Positions 1-6,292 of a DNA stretch of 6,464 bases are shown here, piece after piece. Every line of letters begins with the position of its first letter. The first letter of the stretch is position 1. The notes beneath the pieces are model-generated. The model was not told the DNA's origin. It ran no database searches and saw only the letters and a program-made list of their open reading frames with translations. The stretch comes from Denitrobacterium sp024691475. Lineage in GTDB: Bacteria > Actinomycetota > Coriobacteriia > Coriobacteriales > Eggerthellaceae. Location: positions 1-6,464 of the forward strand of contig JAILNP010000113.1 of NCBI GenBank assembly GCA_024691475.1, in the 5' to 3' direction. A program made the translations under genes and the position numbers.

Positions 1-1
1 T

Positions 2-412
2 CAGCTTTGCTTCCCCCTCTATGCCGCCGCGCGCGACGTGGTAAAGCACTACAAGCCGCACCTCGATAAGCTGGGCATTACCTATACGCAGTACATCACC
101 CTCATGGTCCTGTGGGAACAGGAAAGCGCGTCGGTGAAGCAACTGGGGCAGCGCCTGCACCTCGACAGCGGCACGCTTACCCCGCTCTGCAAAAAGCTTG
201 AATCGAAGGGCCTGGTAGAACGCGTGCGCGACAAGCGCGACGAACGCAACGTCATCGTGAAACTCACCGATGAAGGCCGCGCGATGGAAAAGGAAGCCGC
301 GAAGATTCCCAGCGAAATGTCCGCATGCGTGCCCCTTACCAAGGAAGAAGCCTCGACGCTCTACAGCCTGCTCTACAAGACGATGGAAGGCCTTGACGCC
401 TCCGACGAATAG
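2..412 (+). CDS. ohrR: OhrR-type MarR-family organic peroxide sensor/repressor, 5' end missing
   Basis: The reading frame is open from base 2 and the true start lies left of the window; the GTG at 38 is internal, because family-conserved sequence precedes it. The visible 136 residues begin QLCFPLYAAARD. That matches the N-terminal helix of OhrR, where this Cys (bases 8-10) is the residue oxidised by organic hydroperoxides to release DNA. The two Tyr residues that contact the oxidised Cys in Bacillus OhrR (14 and 25 residues after it) are both present, in HYKP and GITYTQY. A winged-helix region follows, with the hallmark LDSGTLTPLCKKLE recognition helix and a DERNV wing. Known for the family: a dimeric cytoplasmic repressor of ohr or related detoxification genes, of the one-Cys type judging from the visible part. 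No ohr gene is seen downstream; it could lie to the left. A thioesterase gene follows after 34 nt, probably in the same operon. An unspecialised MarR regulator is the alternative. Confidence 0.87.
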   Translation, partial: QLCFPLYAAARDVVKHYKPHLDKLGITYTQYITLMVLWEQESASVKQLGQRLHLDSGTLTPLCKKLESKGLVERVRDKRDERNVIVKLTDEGRAMEKEAAKIPSEMSACVPLTKEEASTLYSLLYKTMEGLDASDE

Positions 413-446
413 GCATCACGCGGCAACAACGCGCTGGGAGGACCAC

Positions 447-863
447 ATGGACAACGCCACACTGCTTGAGAAGCTCCGCTGCAACATTCCGCCGCAGCAG
501 GAACTGCAAGACGCCATCGTTATCGACGAGGTATCCAAGCCGGGTTACGTGCGATTCACCGTAGACGTACCCACATCGTTCTCGAACTACCACGGCGGCA
601 TCCATGGGGGCATGGCATACTTCATCGGCGAAATCGGCTGCGGGTTCGCAACGTATTCGCTTGGATTCAACAACGTCTGTCAAACGGCGACCATCAACTT
701 CATCAAGGCCGTGCCCTGTTGCAAGGTCATCGTGGAAACGGAGCCCATCCACGCGGGACGATCCACTGCCGTGATTCGCGTCACCACGCGCCAGGCGGAA
801 ACGGGCAAACTGCTGTTTCAGTCCACCCACACTATGTTCCTGCTGGGCCCCATTCAGGACTAA
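447..863 (+). CDS. PaaI-like hotdog-fold acyl-CoA thioesterase
   Basis: This 138-residue protein has the usual length of single-domain PaaI/YdiI-like hotdog thioesterases, which hydrolyse acyl- or aryl-CoA thioesters in the cytoplasm as dimers or tetramers. The signature NYHGGIHGGMAYFIGEIGCG (residues 47-66) matches the family HGG...HGG...(D/E) block. H49/H53 with G50-G51 and G54-G55 mark the turn into the central helix, and E62 sits where the catalytic Asp/Glu is found. The later strand INFIKAVPCCKVIVE (83-97) and the segment IHAGRSTAVIRV (101-112) match the 'inflrPv...vhaGr' pattern. The ATG at 447 was chosen because GGGAGGA (436-442) lies just upstream; the frame stays open further left but that part overlaps the regulator gene and is unlike the family. 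The substrate cannot be read from sequence. Placement behind the OhrR-like gene suggests co-expression under peroxide stress or with fatty/aromatic acid metabolism, which is inference. Confidence 0.85.
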   Translation: MDNATLLEKLRCNIPPQQELQDAIVIDEVSKPGYVRFTVDVPTSFSNYHGGIHGGMAYFIGEIGCGFATYSLGFNNVCQTATINFIKAVPCCKVIVETEPIHAGRSTAVIRVTTRQAETGKLLFQSTHTMFLLGPIQD

Positions 864-866
864 GCG

Positions 867-3059
867 CTACAGCTTGTACACCTTGAGGTCGGTCCCTTCG
901 ACGGACCCAACGAGCTGCGGAGCATCGGACGAGCCCGCCAGCGCCACCAGGTCGGAAGACGTGAGCCAGTAGCTCACGCCCAGCGCACGCGCGTCGGCCA
1001 GGGCAAGGCGCGCCGTGAAGCAGTCGGCACGCGTCGTCTCGAATTCGCACGCGCCATCCGTGGCCTCAATAGCTATCCACGCATATCGGTTATACGCATC
1101 AACAAAGCTTCCATCGGGGTCGATGGTGCTCCAGTATGAAATATGGGGGTAGGTGGAAACGCCCGTAGGACACGGAATGCCCTGAGCAATGACGAGCTGC
1201 GATTGCCACGGTGCATCGGCAATCCACGCACCCGCTTCCTGTTCCTGAATCTGAGATGCCACGTTGCCGATGGCGCTGTCCGTAAGCGAATCGGTGCCCA
1301 GCTGAAGAGGATTAACGCACAAGCCAGGCAGCGCAATGGCACAGGCAAGCACGGCTACGCAAGCACCCTCATGCAGAGCCTTTCGCCCACGCGCGAACAT
1401 AACCGCAAGCACCACGACGACCCAAACGAAGACGAGCAAGGCCATCAAGCCCATGAACAGCATGCGCTTGTTCGCCGTAATCGTCTGCAACGTGCAAAAC
1501 GCAATGGCCACGGTGAAAAGGACGCTCGCCCCAAGAACGACCGCCCATGCAAAGGGACGCGGTTGCGCAGGGGCCTCCCCCTCCGCGGCAAGAGCCAGCG
1601 AACGCATGAGCAGAACGATATCGAGAAACGACAGCACGAGCAAAAGACGCGTGAACGTGACGTTGCTGAGCAGGCTAATGCGCGCGAGCCATCCAGGGAA
1701 CCCAACGATGCCGTACGCCGCCAGAAACGCGTACACCATAAGCACCGCAATGAGCAGGCCATCGCGCTTGCGTACCAGCTGCACGATCGCAACGATTATC
1801 CCCAAGGGGAACAAGCCAAACATGCTCACGTACTCGCATGCGTTCATGCTGCCATCGGCGGGCATGAAGTCAGCTTCGGCGACGGGCGTGAAGAGACCAT
1901 AGCCCCATCCGAACAGGTAACGAAGCACGCCGCCGCCCGTTTCGAATCGAGAACCCGGATACAGCGAGGATCGCACGGCGCTAATGACGTCTTGCGCCTG
2001 GAAGAGCACGATGCCCACGAGACCGGCGAACACCAGCATGCTGCACAGGAGCGGCAGCAGATAGAACCGGAGGAAGGACGGGCGGGCGCGATTCGACCGA
2101 ACGTGTCGAACGATCAGCCACACACCCATCGCGCCACATGCGTAGGCAACAGGCACTTGCCATGCGGGGTAGAGAATGAGGGCGAAGCAGCAGATGAGCC
2201 ATGCAAGCAGGGCAGACCACATCCACCTTCGGGAAAGGCGCTCGCTTTCCAGGAAGTGGTGGAGGACGAGAACGAGCCCCTGCCCGAAGATGAGAAGCTC
2301 GGCCGTGCCGTTCACCGCATACCACCATTGCACGCTCTGGCTGAAGGTGACGAGCAGCGCAAAGGCAAAGCTCAGGTCACGACGATCCCGCGTGATGAGG
2401 AGCCCCATCTGCAGGGACACGAGGAACAGCGCCGCCGTACGCGCCGACCAGAAGAACGCAAGGCCATGCGAGAAGCCGAAGAAGAGATAGCCCCACAAGA
2501 AGGGACGGAAGAGCGTAGCGAGGGCCCAACACGGCTGGGCATACACCATCGTGACATCGGAGCCGTCGGCGATGGCCGTGGACCAGGCCTGAAAGCCCGT
2601 GCCCTGCTGTGCGGCAGCGAACACCGTGTTCACCGCCCATTCGTCGCTGCGCAGGGCGCGCGACATTCCCAGCAACGTGCCACGCGGAGACGTTCCGGTA
2701 AGCACGTCCCACTGCGCGAGCGAAGACCCGCTCAGGCCCACGAGCGTGCAAAGCGCAACGATTCCGATGCAGAGGGCAACGCGATGGCGAAAGAGCCATG
2801 CAAGCAATCGGCGCTGCTGGGAGATTACCTCGAACAACACGAACGCAATAAGGGCAAGCGCGAGCACATGCAGCACGGCCGACAGGGTCACTTCGCCTGC
2901 CAGCAACCCATAGCTGGCAGCCCCGCGCGACACGACGCACGCCTCGTGGAACAACTCGATATACACGGCGATGAACAGCGCGGAAACGGCGCACGCCAAA
3001 GAGAGAAGGGGGAGCTTTCGGACCCTAGAGCCACATTCCCTAACCACCTCGAGAACCAA
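867..3059 (-). CDS. Large polytopic membrane protein with RSDEW motif, GT-C-like, function unknown
   Basis: A 730-residue integral membrane protein. Hydrophobic segments run through most of residues 16-580: about 16-36, 56-80, 93-111, 178-222, 229-247, 255-269, 281-319, 332-354, 411-428, 434-454, 470-488, 504-522, 533-555 and 565-581. A hydrophilic C-terminal domain (about 582-730) is probably extracytoplasmic. The first large loop contains SRALRSDEWAVNT (133-145). An acidic D-E pair in the first external loop is typical of GT-C glycosyltransferases, which use polyprenyl-phosphate sugars, and RSDEW also occurs in uncharacterised families of large membrane proteins (DUF7657-like, from memory). 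Other notable blocks are YPGSRFETGGG (367-377) and NRYAWIAIEA (657-666). The start is TTG at 3059: AGGAGGAG lies just upstream and an in-frame TGA sits 21 nt upstream, so no longer start is possible. It has its own promoter and converges on the thioesterase gene. A role in envelope polysaccharide or glycan assembly is possible but unproven. Confidence 0.85.
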   Translation of the reverse strand: MVLEVVRECGSRVRKLPLLSLACAVSALFIAVYIELFHEACVVSRGAASYGLLAGEVTLSAVLHVLALALIAFVLFEVISQQRRLLAWLFRHRVALCIGIVALCTLVGLSGSSLAQWDVLTGTSPRGTLLGMSRALRSDEWAVNTVFAAAQQGTGFQAWSTAIADGSDVTMVYAQPCWALATLFRPFLWGYLFFGFSHGLAFFWSARTAALFLVSLQMGLLITRDRRDLSFAFALLVTFSQSVQWWYAVNGTAELLIFGQGLVLVLHHFLESERLSRRWMWSALLAWLICCFALILYPAWQVPVAYACGAMGVWLIVRHVRSNRARPSFLRFYLLPLLCSMLVFAGLVGIVLFQAQDVISAVRSSLYPGSRFETGGGVLRYLFGWGYGLFTPVAEADFMPADGSMNACEYVSMFGLFPLGIIVAIVQLVRKRDGLLIAVLMVYAFLAAYGIVGFPGWLARISLLSNVTFTRLLLVLSFLDIVLLMRSLALAAEGEAPAQPRPFAWAVVLGASVLFTVAIAFCTLQTITANKRMLFMGLMALLVFVWVVVVLAVMFARGRKALHEGACVAVLACAIALPGLCVNPLQLGTDSLTDSAIGNVASQIQEQEAGAWIADAPWQSQLVIAQGIPCPTGVSTYPHISYWSTIDPDGSFVDAYNRYAWIAIEATDGACEFETTRADCFTARLALADARALGVSYWLTSSDLVALAGSSDAPQLVGSVEGTDLKVYKL

Positions 3060-3061
3060 CG

Positions 3062-3069
3062 CTCCTCCT
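3062..3069 (-). promoter_or_regulatory. Shine-Dalgarno site fixing the TTG start of the membrane protein
   Basis: On the - strand this reads AGGAGGAG, with the AGGAGG core four bases before TTG at 3059-3057. The next in-frame candidate, a GTG four codons later, would be about 16 nt away, and an in-frame TGA 21 nt upstream excludes a longer start. The site therefore supports the uncommon TTG initiation codon. Confidence 0.75.
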
Positions 3070-3103
3070 CTTGCACCTCATATTTTGCGAAAGCAATAGC
3101 CGC

Positions 3104-3131
3104 ATTATACCGCCCACCCAAAGATTGCCGA
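3104..3131 (-). promoter_or_regulatory. Sigma-70-type promoter of the membrane protein gene
   Basis: On the - strand, TCGGCA (3131-3126, four of six matches to TTGACA) and a perfect TATAAT (3109-3104) are separated by 16 bp. Transcription would begin near 3097, leaving a leader of under 40 nt before the TTG start, with the strong Shine-Dalgarno site inside it. Not experimentally supported. Confidence 0.6.
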
Positions 3132-3190
3132 TTGCCTGGGCACGGGAAATGCGAATAACGCGTGTAATATGCCAACACCGCAACACCCAG

Positions 3191-3218
3191 CCGACACGCC
3201 AAGCGCGGCGGCTATACT
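3191..3218 (+). promoter_or_regulatory. Sigma-70-type promoter of the alcohol dehydrogenase operon
   Basis: CCGACA (3191-3196, four of six matches to TTGACA) and TATACT (3213-3218, five of six matches to TATAAT) are separated by 16 bp. Transcription would start near 3225. That leaves only about 8 nt before the ATG at 3233 and about 23 nt before the ATG at 3248, which favours the second start. It is divergent from the membrane-protein promoter, with about 60 bp between the two -35 boxes. Confidence 0.6.
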
Positions 3219-3247
3219 GATACGCAAACCTCATGGAAAGGAAACGT

Positions 3248-4423
3248 ATGGAAAACTTCGAATTCGTCTCCCCCACCCATTTCGTCTTCGGCAAGGCCGC
3301 GGAAGAAAAGGTTGGCCCCATGCTGGCGGAGCGCGGCGCGAAGAAGGTGCTGCTCACGTTTGGCGGCCAGAGCGCCCGCAAGAGCGGCCTGATCGATCGC
3401 GTCGAAGCGTCGCTTTCCGCAGCTGGCGTTGAGTTCGTGGAACTGGGCGGCGTGCGCGCCAACCCGGAAATCGGGCTCGTGCGCGAAGGCGTTGCCATCT
3501 GCAAGGAGCAGGGCGTCGACTGGGTGCTCGCCGTGGGCGGTGGCTCGGTCATCGACTCCGCCAAGGCAACGGCGCTAGGCGCCTGCTACGACGGCGACGT
3601 GTGGGACTTCTACGAGACGAAGCAGGACCCCGAGGGCGTGCTGCCCATCGCCGTGGTGCTCACCATCCCCGCCGCAGGTAGCGAAGGCTCCAAGAACAGC
3701 GTCATCAGCAACGACGAGCTGGGCCGCAAGACGGGCTATGGTCGCAACGAGATGCGCCCCAAGATCGCCTTCATGAACCCCGAGCTCACGTTTACGCTCC
3801 CCGCGTACCAGACGGCTGCAGGCATTACCGATATGTACTGCCACCTGCTGGAACGTTTCTTCGATGACGTGGGCAACGTGCCCGTCACCGACAACCTGAA
3901 CATGTCGCTCATGAAAACCATTCGCGCCGAAGCGCCCCGCGTGCTGGTAGACCCGGAAAACTACGACGCCCGCGCGAACATCATGTGGGCTGGCATGCTG
4001 TGCCACCAGGGCCTTGCGGGCATGGGCCGTCACGAAGACTGGGCCACCCACGGCCTGGAGCACGAGCTTTCCGCGCTGAACACCAGCATCACGCATGGCG
4101 CTGGTCTGGCCGTCATGTTCCCCGCCTGGATGGAATACGTGTACAGCGAGAATCCGCAGCGCTTCATCCAGTACGGCGCCGAAGTGTTCGGCCTGGTACC
4201 CACGGGCGATGTCGACGCCGATGCCTACAACGCCATCGACGCCACGCGCGCGTTCTTCGCCAGCCTGGGCATGCCCACCACGCTCGATGAGCTGGGCGTT
4301 CACGAGGAAGACATCGAGAAGATGATTCCCACGCTGCGCGCAAATAAGGGCGAGGTGTTCGGCAGCTTCATGAAGCTGACCATGGACGACGCCCGCGAGA
4401 TCTACAAGATCGCGCTGGACTAG
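3248..4423 (+). CDS. Iron-containing alcohol dehydrogenase (YqhD/butanol dehydrogenase type)
   Basis: A 391-residue group III metal-dependent alcohol/aldehyde dehydrogenase, full length for the family, expected to interconvert aldehydes and alcohols with NAD(P)H in the cytoplasm. The N-terminal nucleotide-binding half shows FGKAAEEKVG (14-23), FGGQSARKSG (38-47), VGGGSVIDSAKATALGA (96-112) and TIPAAGSEGS (139-148). The C-terminal metal domain holds D195 and H199 (GITDMYCHLLERF), H268 (DWATHGLEHELS) and H283 (THGAGLAVMFPAW), the usual four Fe/Zn ligands, so it should be active. The GGQS stretch is at the site that in YqhD-type enzymes contacts the cofactor ribose and favours NADPH. The ATG at 3248 was chosen over one five codons earlier (3233) because GGAAAGGAAA (3235-3244) precedes it at normal spacing and the earlier ATG has no Shine-Dalgarno site. 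It leads a two-gene operon with the YigZ-family gene. A fermentative or aldehyde-detoxifying role is likely; the substrate is unknown. Confidence 0.93.
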   Translation: MENFEFVSPTHFVFGKAAEEKVGPMLAERGAKKVLLTFGGQSARKSGLIDRVEASLSAAGVEFVELGGVRANPEIGLVREGVAICKEQGVDWVLAVGGGSVIDSAKATALGACYDGDVWDFYETKQDPEGVLPIAVVLTIPAAGSEGSKNSVISNDELGRKTGYGRNEMRPKIAFMNPELTFTLPAYQTAAGITDMYCHLLERFFDDVGNVPVTDNLNMSLMKTIRAEAPRVLVDPENYDARANIMWAGMLCHQGLAGMGRHEDWATHGLEHELSALNTSITHGAGLAVMFPAWMEYVYSENPQRFIQYGAEVFGLVPTGDVDADAYNAIDATRAFFASLGMPTTLDELGVHEEDIEKMIPTLRANKGEVFGSFMKLTMDDAREIYKIALD

Positions 4424-4437
4424 GTGCCGCACCAAAC

Positions 4438-5070
4438 GTGGAAGGCTACAAGACCATAGAGGGGCGTGCCACGGCCGAAATCGAAGCGAAGAAAAGTCGC
4501 TTCATCGGCCAGCTCGCCCATGTCGACTCCGAAGAGGAAGCGCTCGCGTTCCTAGAGGAAATCAAGGCCGCTAATCGCATGGCGCGACACAACGTATACG
4601 CGTACATCATTCGCGCCGAAGATGGCGGCATGCCCCGCGTGCGCTATTCCGACGACGGAGAACCGCAGAAGACCGCGGGCATGCCCACGCTGCAGGTGCT
4701 GCAAGGCGCCGAACTCACGAACGTGGTGTGCGTGGTCACGCGCTACTTTGGCGGCACGCTGCTGGGAACGGGTGGGCTCGTGCGCGCCTACACGCAGGCT
4801 ACGCAGGAGGCCGTTCAGGCCGCCACCATCGCCGTCATTTCCAGCTGCGTCGACATCGAAGTCACCATTCCCTACACGCTGCACGACCAGCTTGCGCACA
4901 TCGCGGCAGCGGCGGGAGCAAAGACGGTCGACACCAGCTACACAAGCGAAGTCACCGTGCGCTTGCGCATGCTCAACGGCACGCAGGAGCCGCTGCTGCA
5001 GAAGCTCCGCGAGCTCTGCCGCGGGCAAGAATGCTTCAGCGTGACTGAGCCCTTCGACGCCAGCTTCTAG
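4438..5070 (+). CDS. yigZ: YigZ/IMPACT family protein (UPF0029)
   Basis: A 210-residue protein of normal length for the YigZ family. The N-terminal IMPACT (ribosomal S5 domain 2-like) domain shows KKSRFIGQ (18-25), RHNVYAY (50-56), RYSDDGEP (69-76), TAGMP (79-83) and VVTRYFGGTLLGTGGLVRAY (99-118), the family signature. The C-terminal part (about 140-210) fits the DUF1949 domain, which has an EF-G domain IV-like fold. The eukaryotic relative IMPACT binds GCN1 and restrains the GCN2 kinase; the bacterial function is unsettled, with links to translation or nucleic-acid binding inferred from fold. The start is taken as GTG at 4438, which puts the typical GYKTI opening at the N-terminus. No good Shine-Dalgarno site precedes it, so translational coupling to the dehydrogenase gene 14 nt upstream is likely. 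One small deviation: the usual DGEPSGTAG reads DGEPQKTAG here. Confidence 0.9.
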   Translation: MEGYKTIEGRATAEIEAKKSRFIGQLAHVDSEEEALAFLEEIKAANRMARHNVYAYIIRAEDGGMPRVRYSDDGEPQKTAGMPTLQVLQGAELTNVVCVVTRYFGGTLLGTGGLVRAYTQATQEAVQAATIAVISSCVDIEVTIPYTLHDQLAHIAAAAGAKTVDTSYTSEVTVRLRMLNGTQEPLLQKLRELCRGQECFSVTEPFDASF

Positions 5071-5081
5071 CAACAAGCGCC

Positions 5082-5123
5082 AAAATGCAAAACGCTCCAC
5101 CCTGCCACTGGCAAGGTGGAGCG
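5082..5123 (-). terminator. Intrinsic terminator of mscL, hairpin between converging genes
   Basis: The hairpin has an outer stem of nine perfect base pairs (5093-5101 with 5115-5123), one C/A mismatch, four inner pairs (5103-5106 with 5110-5113) and a three-base loop. Read on the - strand it is followed by TTTTGCATTTT, as expected for a Rho-independent terminator of mscL, whose stop is about 20 nt upstream. On the + strand the stem is followed by a mixed sequence without a T-tract, so termination of the yigZ transcript there would be weaker. Confidence 0.8.
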
Positions 5124-5144
5124 CGCTATTCCATGCGTCGGGCG

Positions 5145-5567
5145 CTACTCGGAAAGCTCGCTCGTGCAATGCGGGCAGCGCGTGGCTTCGATGGCCACCT
5201 CTTCTTTGCAGAAGGGACACGTCTTCGTGGTCGGGGCTTCTTCCTCTTCCTTGCTCGCGATGCCCTTCATCTTGGCTATGCCCTTCACCAGGAAGAACAC
5301 AACCAGCGCAACGAGCAGGAACGTAATAACGGCATTGATGAAGGAGCCGTAGTTGATGGAAGCCGCATTGGCACCCGTGCCCAAGGTAACCTTCATGGCC
5401 GAATAATCGATGCCACCGGTAACCAACGAAATGACGGGCATGACGACATCGCTAACGAGCGACGAGACGATGCTGGTGAACGCTCCGCCGATGATGATAC
5501 CAACGGCCATGTCCATCACATTGCCCTGAGAAGCGAACTCCTTGAATTCCTGGATGAATTTCTTCAT
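5145..5567 (-). CDS. mscL: Large-conductance mechanosensitive channel MscL with C-terminal zinc ribbon
   Basis: A 140-residue inner-membrane channel that opens under membrane tension to release solutes on hypo-osmotic shock, normally a homopentamer. The start MKKFIQEFKEFASQGNVMDMAVGIIIGGAF includes the N-terminal amphipathic helix and the pore-lining TM1 (about 15-45, with the family GN(V)xDxAVGxIIG and SLVSDVVMP blocks). A short external loop (about 46-72) and TM2 (about 73-99) follow. Instead of the usual cytoplasmic helix bundle, an acidic linker (EEEEAP, 107-112) leads to a CPFC...CPHC ribbon with C117, C120, C131 and C134, likely binding Zn. Similar tails occur on MscL proteins of some anaerobic Gram-positives (from memory); their role is not known to me. 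The ATG at 5567 was chosen because AAAGGGG lies five bases upstream; the frame is open further but has no homologous sequence. The upstream region carries a TATACT -10 box. Confidence 0.95.
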   Translation of the reverse strand: MKKFIQEFKEFASQGNVMDMAVGIIIGGAFTSIVSSLVSDVVMPVISLVTGGIDYSAMKVTLGTGANAASINYGSFINAVITFLLVALVVFFLVKGIAKMKGIASKEEEEAPTTKTCPFCKEEVAIEATRCPHCTSELSE

Positions 5568-5604
5568 GCCAACCCCTTTCGAACCTCCGCTAACCCTTGG
5601 GGTA

Positions 5605-5610
5605 AGTATA
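5605..5610 (-). promoter_or_regulatory. Probable -10 box of mscL
   Basis: On the - strand this reads TATACT, 37 bp before the mscL ATG, with AAAGGGG (5579-5573) between them. No good -35 hexamer is found 16-18 bp upstream, so the promoter is weak, activator-dependent or uses another sigma factor. The rest of the gap, 5611-5809, shows no gene, repeat or convincing terminator to me. Confidence 0.45.
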
Positions 5611-5809
5611 CTCCGCTCTCTCGCCAAGCGCTTACTGTTTCCTGCTTTGCCAAGGCGCCGGGGGGACTGGCAGCCACACCGGACCGCCCGGCCGAAACGG
5701 TCATACAGAACGCAGGCAGCCCAGCCGCAACAAGCATGCGAAACGAGCACGACGGGCAGGAAAAGCGCCCGACTACGGGCACCCTACACGCAAACTTCCT
5801 GCAGACGCC

Positions 5810-6151
5810 CTAATCCCGGGCGCCCATGCGCACGCTTTTCTGGTAGCCAAGACCCCACTCCTGCATGCTGGCGATGATGGGACGCATGGAGTTGCCAACC
5901 GGGGAAAGGGCGTATTCGACGCGAACAGGAACCTCTGGATACACTGTGCGCGTGATGATGCCATCGCGCTCGAGGGCCTTCAGATTGTCGGTAAGCACTT
6001 TCTCGGAAAGCCCATCGATGGAGCGACACAGCTCGTTGAAGCGATAGGGGCGGTCGAGCAGTCGCTGGATGATGAGGATCTTCCACTTGTTGCCAATGAG
6101 GCGCAGCGTGGTGGCAACGGGGCAGTCGGGAAGCTCGTCTACGGTGAGCAT
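5810..6151 (-). CDS. HxlR-family winged-helix transcriptional regulator
   Basis: A 113-residue one-domain DNA-binding protein of the HxlR family (DUF24, relatives YodB, CatR, HypR), which often sense quinones, aldehydes or disulfide stress through a conserved N-terminal Cys. The family pattern is complete: C10-P followed by LRLIGNKWKILIIQRLL (16-32), RFNELCRSIDGLSEKVLTDNL (37-57, the recognition helix), LERDGIITR (60-68), and the wing VPVRVEYALSPVG (74-86), then PIIASMQEWG (91-100). C10 is at the usual redox-sensing position; a second Cys (C42) lies in the helix-turn-helix. The ATG at 6151 was chosen because GGAAGG lies six bases upstream; the adjacent ATG at 6154 is possible. An ATG at 6196 is excluded because it lies inside the -10 box and upstream of the predicted transcript start. 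A perfect inverted repeat between promoter and gene suggests autoregulation, and the divergent peptide gene may be a target. Confidence 0.92.
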   Translation of the reverse strand: MLTVDELPDCPVATTLRLIGNKWKILIIQRLLDRPYRFNELCRSIDGLSEKVLTDNLKALERDGIITRTVYPEVPVRVEYALSPVGNSMRPIIASMQEWGLGYQKSVRMGARD

Positions 6152-6173
6152 CATTAGCCTTCCATTCGGAGGG

Positions 6174-6194
6174 GTACTTACTTTTTGTAAGTAC
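6174..6194. promoter_or_regulatory. Perfect inverted repeat, likely HxlR-regulator operator
   Basis: GTACTTAC (6174-6181) and GTAAGTAC (6187-6194) are perfect inverted copies separated by five T residues. The element sits directly against the -10 box of the regulator promoter and covers the expected start point near 6188, a classical repressor position. HxlR-family repressors such as YodB bind short dyads of this general type (TACT/AGTA cores), so binding by the adjacent gene's product is a strong inference. It could also influence the divergent gene starting at 6293. As RNA it could fold, but with no T-tract after it a terminator is unlikely. Confidence 0.75.
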
Positions 6195-6223
6195 ATAATA
6201 GATTAGTGCGTTCTTGTGGTCAA
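6195..6223 (-). promoter_or_regulatory. Near-consensus sigma-70 promoter of the HxlR-family gene
   Basis: On the - strand TTGACC (6223-6218, five of six matches) and TATTAT (6200-6195, five of six matches) are separated by the ideal 17 bp. The start point would fall around 6188, inside the inverted repeat, so occupancy of that repeat should block initiation. The promoter also rules out the ATG at 6196 as a translation start. Confidence 0.75.
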
Positions 6224-6250
6224 AACGAGCGCCAACTACGGTTAAGACAA

Positions 6251-6269
6251 GCCCCTCACAGGGAGGGGC
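6251..6269 (+). other. GC-rich hairpin in the leader of the repeat-peptide gene
   Basis: GCCCCTC (6251-6257) and GAGGGGC (6263-6269) form a seven-base-pair stem with a five-base loop, ending 11 nt before the AGGAGG site of the small gene at 6293. No T-run follows, so it is not an intrinsic terminator. It may stabilise the mRNA or tune translation; no role is proven. Confidence 0.45.
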
Positions 6270-6280
6270 AGCAACCGATC

Positions 6281-6286
6281 AGGAGG
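6281..6286 (+). promoter_or_regulatory. Perfect Shine-Dalgarno site of the repeat-peptide gene
   Basis: AGGAGG lies six bases before the ATG at 6293. An ATG at 6288 is too close and is followed after one codon by a stop, so 6293 is the start. This perfect site is a main reason for calling the following gene real. Confidence 0.8.
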
Positions 6287-6292
6287 CATGAC

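Noticed and set aside
1143..3158. A 671-codon open frame on the + strand antisense to the membrane protein gene
   Set aside because: Its translation is rich in Arg, His, Glu and Gln without any domain, which is typical of the complement of a GC-rich hydrophobic gene. The - strand frame has clear membrane segments, a promoter and a ribosome site.
3150..3173. Imperfect dyad around ACGCGT between the divergent promoters
   Set aside because: The arms match too poorly beyond the six-base core to support an operator call.
3575..4435. A 286-codon frame on the - strand opposite the alcohol dehydrogenase
   Set aside because: It is the mirror of a strongly conserved dehydrogenase and has no recognisable motif or ribosome site of its own.
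5568..5750. N-terminal extension of MscL from an upstream in-frame start
   Set aside because: The extra 61 residues have no MscL similarity and cover the -10 and ribosome site. The family begins at MKKFIQEF.
5750..5776. Possible hairpin downstream of the HxlR-family gene (CGGGC/GCCCG)
   Set aside because: Only five base pairs with a nine-base loop and no T-tract after the stem in the direction of transcription, so it is not a convincing terminator.
5564..5782. A 72-codon - strand frame between mscL and the regulator gene
   Set aside because: No ribosome site or recognisable motif, and it overlaps the mscL leader; it reads as chance in GC-rich DNA.
6152..6196. N-terminal extension of the HxlR-family protein from the ATG at 6196
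   Set aside because: That ATG overlaps the -10 box and the extension would translate through the inverted repeat operator. The GGAAGG-preceded ATG at 6151 fits the family length.
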